DNA from: Glutinoglossum americanum
Lineage: Eukaryota > Ascomycota > Geoglossomycetes > Geoglossales > Geoglossaceae
NCBI GenBank assembly: GCA_020080175.1
Contig: JAGHQL010000041.1
Span: 92,125 to 156,124, forward strand
DNA length: 64,000 nt
Reading direction: 5' to 3'
Positions 56,900 through 64,000 of this stretch are shown piece after piece. How positions within the stretch are numbered: position 1 is the first letter of the stretch; every line of letters starts with the position of its first letter. Under the pieces are notes generated by a model that saw nothing but the letters and a program-made list of their open reading frames with translations, did not search any database and was not told the DNA's origin. The position numbers and the translations under genes were made by a program.

Positions 56900-59030
56900 C
56901 CATGACAAGTCAAAGAGATCCTTGTTGCCGTTTGCCAGCTCTCAAGCAAAGCTGGAGAGGGTTGTTAACTATATTGCAGAAGTGGGGTTTTATGCTCGAT
57001 CGTGGTGGTAATGGCGATGAGGAGCATGATTGGTTCCCGTTTGACCTAGTCGGAATAGGTTCAAAGGGGCTCGCCAGTTCCTATTTGAGGTCCAGGATAT
57101 CGTGGAGCTGTGGGAAGACGTTAACCTTAAGACCTCTTAGTGGAGTCGGCCAAGACCTGCGGCATGGTAGATGTTACATGCTTCATTTTGCATACTCGAC
57201 GTTTATTCTGCTGTGTTCTATGCTGTTTCGTGTGCGGTGGTACCAATTCCTAGGGCCCCAGTCAATTCTAGGCGGTTTCCATAGCCAAGGTCTATCATGG
57301 CCTCCTGGGCAGCTGTTTCAGGGGTACCTTTGGATTCGTCGCCTTCAGCACGTATATAATTCACTCAGTCATCGCAAAGATCCTTGGGGCAAAGAACGGC
57401 CTTATGTTGAGCCAGTAGAAGGGGATACATAACCTTCAATTGCTCGTCGTAGACATGCGAGATGATCTTCAGTTCGTCCTGAATGTCTTTGGTTTCTCGG
57501 ACAAGGAGGACCTCTTACAATAGGTCAAGAAGTGCATCTTGTGCCTTCTCGTCCCTGTGACGATCGGGTTTCGAAAGGTCCATTAGGCGCCTTAAGGCTG
57601 TGAACTGTTGTTCGTTCTCCAGACGAGCGTATCAGGTTACGGACCAATGCTTTCTGGGTTGCAAGCTTACTACGGACCACTCTCCCCAAGGAACTCATAA
57701 AAACTAGGCTGAATTGTAGCTTCCTAGCGTCGAAAGACCCTTCAAAGAAGAAGTTGGACGCTTCACTAATGATTAAACTAGCTAACTCAAAAGCTGTGCG
57801 CACACTCTCGGCCTTTTTGCCCATTTTCAGCTTCCACCACATATTGGCGAATAGGTCAGTTCGGGATACACCCCCCCCTCCCACCTCCTATCGAAACAGG
57901 TGGTGGTAGTATCTGAGATAAGTTGGTTGTCGCGATGGCAGTGGCAATACCGAGTTGCTTAGCTGCTGCAGACCTCCTCGCAGGATCCATAACCAAAGTT
58001 GGTCCACCAGCAGGATAACCAGGTCGGGTCCCTTGACATACCGTGACACTACCTGATCCACATCACGTTCATGTGTGTTTTCTAGAGAATAGCGATAGAA
58101 CTGGTTTAGCGTTCGGCGGATGTGAAAGGCCTTGGAGAATAATTGATATTGCATCAGCAACTAGTGTAATGAACCCGAGTCCTGTGACGTTGAGTCAACT
58201 AGTGACAGCAAATCCTCATCCACGGGCCCGCTGTGAGCCAGGTTCTTTTTCTTCGTCTTCTTGACTTTCCTATATCTTTTCTCCAGGACACTCAGCTTTC
58301 CTCAATGTATGTATGGCATCTATTCGGTTGGCATGGCCCAAGTGCCATTATTGGAATAGACCTACTTACAGAGAGGGCTGAGTTGGTACTATATCTATGA
58401 AAATCATCGCAACTACCACTCGGTAAATCTGCTAGATCTGCCGTGAGCATTTAGTCAAATGTTAGGTATTATGGAAGCACGATTGGGGGCTGAGCAGATT
58501 GATTCAGATGTAATTTCGCATGTGGAACTTTCTACCTATCGTGATGTTGGAGCAGAATGTTTTCATGAGTCGGGCGTGGGGGGGGGATCGCCGCCGCGTC
58601 CGTGAAGTAGGTCCTCCCATCTACCCCTTCGTAGGATTTCACTTGCGGTTGCCTCGTCATGTCCATAGTCTTTACACACTCATTTGGTTAATTTCTTTCT
58701 AAAGATAAGCTATCATTGACGGTTTCGACCTCCGAAAGGAAGACTAACCTCAGCACACAACATACTATTGAATGGAAGGCGTATCCATTGGAGGTCTGGG
58801 TCAAACTTGCTGGGCCTCTTACGCTTCATCAACTCGTGTAGGCCAGGCTTGCCGAGAACTCCTCCAGAATAGGGCCTTCTCCAGCAGCGAGCTCATCAAC
58901 GTACAAATCAGTAATGCTAACTTGGGACACAGCATCATCTTCTGCAAGGCAATTCTCTTTCCTGATGCCGGGGGCGCCTGAGTCACGCTTTCGTCAGTTA
59001 AGTTCTTGAGTAGAAAGTATGGTTGCATAA
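56900..59030 (-). pseudogene. CorA-like membrane protein, disrupted copy
   Basis: On the minus strand the family's blocks appear in order. They start with VSITDLYVDELAAGEGPILE and LHELMKRKRPSKFDPDLQWI, then ATASEILRRGRWEDLLHGRG. Next are FHIRRTLNQFYRYSL, ERDVDQVVSRYVKGPDLVIL with VDQLWLWIL, and DTTTTCFDRRW. Last come FANMWWKLKMGKKAESVRTA, LRRLMDLSKPDRHRDEKAQD and RETKDIQDELKIISHVYDEQ. They occupy several frames. Breaks include a frameshift before RLENEQQF near 57620, TAA at 57515-57517 and TGA at 57365-57367. The C-terminal TM pair is hardly recognisable. The intact CorA-like gene begins its 3' end 44 bp away, in the same orientation, so the two form a tandem pair with one decayed. Some gaps may be introns. 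Confidence 0.72.
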
Positions 59031-59073
59031 ACGTTTACCTCTTTTGTACACCTTCCGGTGACCACGACTTCCA

Positions 59074-61602
59074 CTAATATCCCTGGCTGGTGTCACTGCT
59101 TCCTCGACCGCGCGGCGCAAAGGGCCAAGATCTACCGGCTTGTTGCCGCCGGAGCGCGCGTGCTTGGAAGTTTTCTTGCTGAGTTGCACTAACACCGAAG
59201 GTTCGTATGTTGTATCCCATTATTGACGCTCTGAGTGCTCTGCGTGTTCCGGGGGTGTCGCCCACTCTCCATGATCCCGGGACCTGGGGTGTTAGAGGAC
59301 GTGAAGGGTTACTCCTCTCATCTCGCTGGGGCCCGCCACTAATATCAAAGCCTCTCCCACCACTTTCACTGGTAAGATCAGGAGGGGCCGGCCTTCGGTT
59401 ATCCGTACTAGGAGTCTGAGGTGCTGAAGTCGCGGTTGGGGCTAGGAGAGAGCTGGCTGGGTCGGTGCTAGGGGGAGGTGGATGATGGTTATGCACAGTG
59501 GTCTCATCGAGGACAGCACCTCCTTTCCGTCTGGCCCCTGATCTCCGTCTGTCTTTGCGGCTCTGAGATGCCGATCTCGCGCTCCCCGAAGGCGACAGCG
59601 AAGTTCCGCTACGGGAACGGAACCTACCTGAGGACTTGGTCCTACTCCTGCTCTCGCGCCCTGCAGGGTTCACGCTGGATGTCACGACAATAGATGGGAG
59701 GCCACTTTGCAGTTTGGGCTCCAAGGACGGTGGGCGACCGGGCGATGGAGAGGGGCGGTGTCCATTTAGTGGGATGCCCGCCTCCTCGTCGTCATCTGCG
59801 CCGCGTGGCCGCAGGCTCGGACGCATTGTGCGGCGTTTTTCTATCCATGATAGCCCTTTCCCTAGGAGTACGACGATGAGGATAGTCGCGACAACCATTG
59901 GGATGGCATAGACTGGGTACCACTTCGGAAGCACAGTGAATTTCGTCATACCGAAGATCCCCTAAAGTTTGGAGTTTGGTCAGCCTGGCTGGCCATGTCA
60001 CAAGTTTAGGGCTAAAATGTAAATAACCCGCCCATGTCTTAAGAGCATGGCTGGACCTGGGGAGACTCACCGCGACGAATGAAAGGGGAAGAAATATTAG
60101 AGCTAGGAAATTGAGCTTCTTGACGTTAAGGCCTTGGGACACAGTCTCTGTGTTGAAGGCCTGCAGGACAAAATAACCCTCATTTAGCCAGCGAGCCTAA
60201 GCCCTGGGAGTGGGGTAGGTTTTCAACAAATAGACGCAGGGAGGCGGCCTCAAGGAGCGGGCAAGCTAGACTTACTAGACTGAGAAGATTCTCCATCTGC
60301 TTCACCGACGTCTCTGATGTAACTTGGTGGTGTGCTAGACTCTCCAAAATGGCCTCTAACCGCTTTACCAAGTCTTCGTGAGCGACGTGGGGTACACCCG
60401 AGGGGTTCAAGTTCGATACACCGGTCTTGTACCGTGTCACGGAAGCAATGTGCATCCTTAGACACTCCCTCCGATCCACTATAAGTTCCATGTACCGATG
60501 CAGAGCTCTCGTCTGCTCTAAGATCGGCAGTGCTGGCCTATCTCCGTAGACCTGTTCACGCAACGCAAACATGTGCTCGCGGGTTGCTTCCCAGACCTTA
60601 TCCCACCTTGTGAATTCGAAGTAGAGATCCGCGTAGATCCAGTGAGGGAGTTTGGTCAGGCGGTCGTATCGCCTCTGCCTCTGTTCAGAATAGAGCCGGT
60701 TGAGACGCTGAGGGAGGCTTTGGTTAGCACCACCGACAATGACGACGATGGGGGTGTCTGGGCTGGAATAGAGACCATCGCGCAAGCGGTACCAGGTGAA
60801 CAGCGGGATTCCGCGAGCCTCGCTAGCACCGAACCCCAGATTTTGAGGGCCCGACTGAGGAGGATAGCCTTGCTCATCTTCTTCAGGGACATCGTAATGC
60901 TCGATAGCGAAGTCGACGTCTGAAAAGAGTGTTAGGACAGTCATGCGAATACGAATACACCGAAGGCTAGAATATTCACCATCAAGATGAAATGACGGAA
61001 GCACCGCCTGCCCAAGTGTTGCCCTTTGGTAGGAATTAATATACGCCAATATCTCATCCGGAAAGTGCGGCATCGCGGCCCTCAATACGTCATGCAGCCA
61101 CGAACGGAACCCTTCGATCAAGCTAGGCCCGTCAAATGAATACCCAAGTCAGTTCCTTCAGCTAAGGAAACCTCTCTTCCCCACCGGAGACCCGGACTCA
61201 CATCATGAGCAATTCCGGTGAGTCCTCGGCTGACCTTTGGAGGTAATCGACGATCCCACCCCTCTCCCTCTTGGAGAACCGTCGAGGTACATCGAACAGC
61301 CCAAGCTCGGGGGTATTATGGAGGGTGTTGGGAGCGCTGACATGGAAGGTAACGAAGCTCTCCCTCTGTGTCCGGCGACTCTTTTTTGCCCTTTCCGGCG
61401 TTAGTGGAGATTCCGACAGAGTCCTTGGATTTGAAGAGTAGGGTTTGGTTACATGACGGAAATGATCTGTCGTCAGTAATGAGAAAGCACACGCAGCTCC
61501 CTTGTAACAGAGTTGTTTCTTTAGGTGATGCTGAGGGGATGACGTTTTTGCAGGTGTCATTCCCCTCGGTAACCCCGCAGCGGACTCATTACTTCCCCGC
61601 AT
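59074..61602 (-). CDS. Fungal CorA-like (Mg2+ transporter superfamily) two-TM membrane protein
   Basis: CorA-fold proteins have a long cytosolic helix and two C-terminal TMs. Exons in coding order are 61602-61202, 61122-60980, 60919-60276, 60160-60071 and 59961-59074, with introns of 79, 60, 115 and 109 nt. The total is 2166 nt (721 aa), all phases consistent. Conserved parts are SFVTFHVSAPNTLHNTPELG and RRFSKRERGGIVDYLQRSAE in exon 1 and the long helix ending SVKQMENLLSL|AFNTETVSQGLNVKKLNFL. TM1 is FLALIFLPLSFVAGIFGMTKF, with GMT in place of the CorA GMN signature; TM2 is YAIPMVVATILIVVLLG. A ~230-residue Ser/Pro/Arg-rich cytosolic tail follows. The second intron is a multiple of three with no stop. 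The start could be the ATG at 61602 or the next one, 14 codons in. Ion specificity is unknown. Confidence 0.82.
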
Positions 61603-62341
61603 TAGAGTACGTATTGCTTTTTTTACGATTATTAATTATGGTGCCTTAGCTAACCCTTGAAGAATCCATGCGTGGGGAGTAAGTACTAAATTAAACCCCT
61701 ACTTAGCACGTATCCTGCCACCCTAAGCGGACGCTAAGTCCAATGAGAAGTATCTGTGTGGCTTTAAAGTCTCGAGAATTGTACGGTATATATCCTACTT
61801 GGCGAGGTGATAGCCCACTCGTCGAGCTGGGTGGTATTTCGCCGTGAGGGTCACTCCCGGTACGGATACACGTGGTATGCCTGTTGGTCTTATTCAAGTG
61901 GCAGTGGGACTTGATTCATATCTCTAGGCAGCTAGCTAGTAGGGTAATGACAGTAGAGGAAGATCAGCAATAAGCAGCCGAAGGAGTACAATACAATGCC
62001 TATGAGAGGCGAACACCAAGCCAATGCAAACTGAGATTCGGAGGCTTGCCTTCCACTAGTAGATCCAAATCAGCAACACCAATTCTGCCACACCAAGCAT
62101 GCCAGCAAACTTAAAAAAGCGATAGATATTCTACAATACAATTCTCCCCTCCCCACCACTGTATGCCGCAGAAATTCAACAATCTTTGTAATAACCACGG
62201 GGGTTCCCTATGCTCGTACTCCGGCAAAAATGCAGACGACTTGTCCTTCACGTCGGACCTTGAACACCAGCGAGGACGCCTTGCTCTTAAAGCTGGCAAG
62301 GGAAACGAGGCTCCACGTCGGTGGCCGCGCGTAACGCTTAA
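61603..62341. other. Intergenic region, no gene seen
   Basis: It contains the putative promoter of the CorA-like gene and the 3' flank of the secreted-protein gene. No frame is convincing. Confidence 0.45.
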
Positions 62342-62740
62342 CTAGACTGGGAGGAGCCTGACATCTACTGCAAGGCCGGTATCGCCGTGGATTTGGAAAA
62401 CACCGCCAAGGCAGGTAGCCCCCGAACAGCATTGCGAGATTATATCGCTCATAGCGAAAGCAACGTCGGAGAAAGCGATGTGGGTGTTTTCGAAGAGAAA
62501 ATCGTTTTCGATGGTGCCTTTAGTCGAGCCTTGCTCTATCGTTTCAGTATGTTGGGCTTGTAGTTCGAAATTGTCGGAAAGACCAAGAACGTTATTGTTT
62601 TGAAAGCCAGAGAGGATGCCCATTGCGTCTACCGTTTGGAAGAGGTTGTTGCCGGGAGCGTTGACGACACAATCCGCAGCCAACACGTAAGATGGTACGC
62701 ACAACGCGAGACCGAGGAGTTGAACTGGGCGAAACTGCAT
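62342..62740 (-). CDS. Small secreted Cys-containing protein, function unknown
   Basis: The intact single-exon gene encodes 132 aa. Residues 1-21 form a signal peptide (MQFRPVQLLGLALCVPSYVLA), with cleavage probable before ADC. The mature part is acidic and holds four Cys (ADC, SQCC, ATC), enough for two disulfides. It is punctuated by HTETIEQGSTKGTIENDFLF and DVAFAMSDIISQCC and ends in GGVFQIHGDTGLAVDVRLLP. I know no assigned family; small secreted proteins like this are common in fungal effector or surface-protein sets. No membrane anchor or GPI signal is visible. The ATG at 62740 is the only one that yields the signal peptide. Confidence 0.72.
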   Translation of the reverse strand: MQFRPVQLLGLALCVPSYVLAADCVVNAPGNNLFQTVDAMGILSGFQNNNVLGLSDNFELQAQHTETIEQGSTKGTIENDFLFENTHIAFSDVAFAMSDIISQCCSGATCLGGVFQIHGDTGLAVDVRLLPV

Positions 62741-64000
62741 TGTGTGGGGATGCTGAATGTTCTGCTGATAGGAGGAAATAAAACTGAGCCGGATTATGAA
62801 GTCTAAGATGGTTTCTAAGCAGGTGATGTCGCTTCTGAGGATATGCGTCTGTTTGTTCTCTCTAAAGTTCGGAATTCCTAGCTATTTAACTGTTTAGATT
62901 GCTCCGGACTGGCTGCTTTGAGCATGCTGTTTTGACGTGACACTGTAACCTTGATTACATGGATGCGGATCCTAATTGAATATCGCATAACCTGGATACT
63001 CATTGCTCCGGGTCGCAAAGAGGGAGAATCCTCTATTGTACGAAGCGTGCGCCATGATCTTAAAATTAAACTGATGCTGACTACTCTCTGCAACGGCCCG
63101 ATAGTTGCCCAAAACGAGCTTGGGTTGTACGTTAATTCACTAGAACTGCCAAATTAGATGTCATCAAAGTATTATGATTGTACGTGGCTTTGCTATCTTT
63201 AGGCCATTTACGTAAGTGCGATTCACGTAAAACGCGGCAGTGGCGGAAACCTTGGCATGGCAGTCTGCACCCGTTATTGCATCTACGTACACCAAACGAT
63301 TCTCCAGGAGGTACGGTACGTCTCACCGGCCTGCCGCCCAGAACTACGTAAAAGTAGTCGGTTAAGTGGCTGAGTGCAGGTAATTAGGAGGGGTGTACTT
63401 GTACTCTCTCGCGCCTACCGACACGACCGGGGCTCTAGACCTTTCGAGCTATGCGGCGCCCGGCGTCTGGGTGGTTTACCTACGCCGTTAGCTAAAGTGG
63501 CTAAATTTTGGTGGGTTTACGGCCAGAACGGGCTTTTAGGCTGATTATAGCTGGCTGTGGTAGAGTGTCACATAATTGGGCTATATTAGATTGAGTCAAG
63601 GGCTAAACGTGCCCTCACCGGTTACCGGGACACCACCAGCGACCAAGACACTTTTAACCAGATCCCCAACTATGCGGCGACCACAACAATGCAAGAGCCG
63701 CTGTCGCTGTCTACTTCGTTGCTAATGCTACTGTGGTCATCCTTATCATTAGAAGTTGGTGTTGGAGCATGGTGTTGCCTAGTAATGCAGTTCGAGGGTA
63801 CCTTTGCCCGGGTGCATTGCCTCTGCTAATGCCTTCTCTACTACTATCGTCATCTTCCGACCCTATTGACTTCTGTTGAACGTATGGTGTAGAAGAATTG
63901 TATTAGCTAGCTACCGTACGGAGTAGAGAGAGTGTGTAGTGTATATAGAAGAAACTAAGTACATTGGTGTTCGCGGGACCCTATATACTCCAAGTGTTAA
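62741..64000. other. Window end, no gene seen
   Basis: It includes the promoter of the secreted-protein gene. Stops are frequent in all frames after 63330. A TACGGAGTA motif lies at 63917-63925. Nothing else is recognised. Confidence 0.45.

Noticed and set aside
56854-57432. 192-codon plus-strand frame
   Set aside because: The opposite strand carries recognisable CorA-like blocks (RETKDIQDELKIISHVYDEQ), so this is their antisense shadow.
1-64000. CRISPR array, bacterial operons, rRNA genes
   Set aside because: The window is fungal nuclear DNA with spliced genes; no regularly spaced direct repeats or rRNA motifs are seen.

Overview
The window is nuclear DNA of a filamentous ascomycete (Pezizomycotina). 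Genes are split by 37 to 169 nt GT-AG introns. The products are fungal families: an arrestin with a PPxY tail, Nup85 of the nuclear pore Y-complex, a Clr5-domain protein, a Git3/cAMP-receptor-like GPCR, a fungal Hv1 proton channel and CorA-like proteins. No rRNA or tRNA gene was recognised. The genus cannot be fixed from the sequence alone.

Layout. 1-15.5 kb is a conserved core: a 5'-truncated arrestin (+), a Rieske/AIF flavoprotein oxidoreductase (+), a Ca2+/H+ exchanger with an extra N-terminal membrane module (-), a coiled-coil protein (+) and NUP85 (+). 15.5-18.6 kb holds no convincing gene. 18.6-24.2 kb carries an Hsp70-like ATPase and a Clr5-domain protein, both on the minus strand. 25-47.6 kb is an accessory region. 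It has a Pro/Arg-rich conserved fungal protein, a HeLo/NACHT-N-like protein and an intact protein kinase-ankyrin fusion. Between them lie remnants: two STAND/NLR (NACHT-type) pseudogenes, a probable FluG/DUF3435 recombinase remnant with a C2H2 finger, a phosphate-transporter pseudogene and a 2OG-Fe(II) dioxygenase-like remnant. 47.9-51.8 kb carries the Hv1 channel (+) and the GPCR (-). 51.8-56.9 kb is gene-poor. 56.9-62.7 kb has a CorA-like pseudogene beside an intact CorA-like gene, then a small secreted protein. The last 1.26 kb looks empty.

How the genes relate. The core genes are unrelated housekeeping functions. The accessory half is rich in classes that expand and decay in fungal genomes (kinase-ankyrin, NLR, HeLo-like, Hsp70-like, CorA-like). 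Several pseudogenes have CAG/CAA-to-stop or TGG-to-TAG changes, as expected from repeat-induced point mutation (RIP) or methyl-C decay, plus single-base indels. A possible recombinase remnant among NLR remnants raises the unproven idea of a degraded Starship-type element. Exon junctions were placed by eye from GT-AG sites, reading-frame phase and remembered family conservation; where total lengths divide cleanly by three, this is stated.
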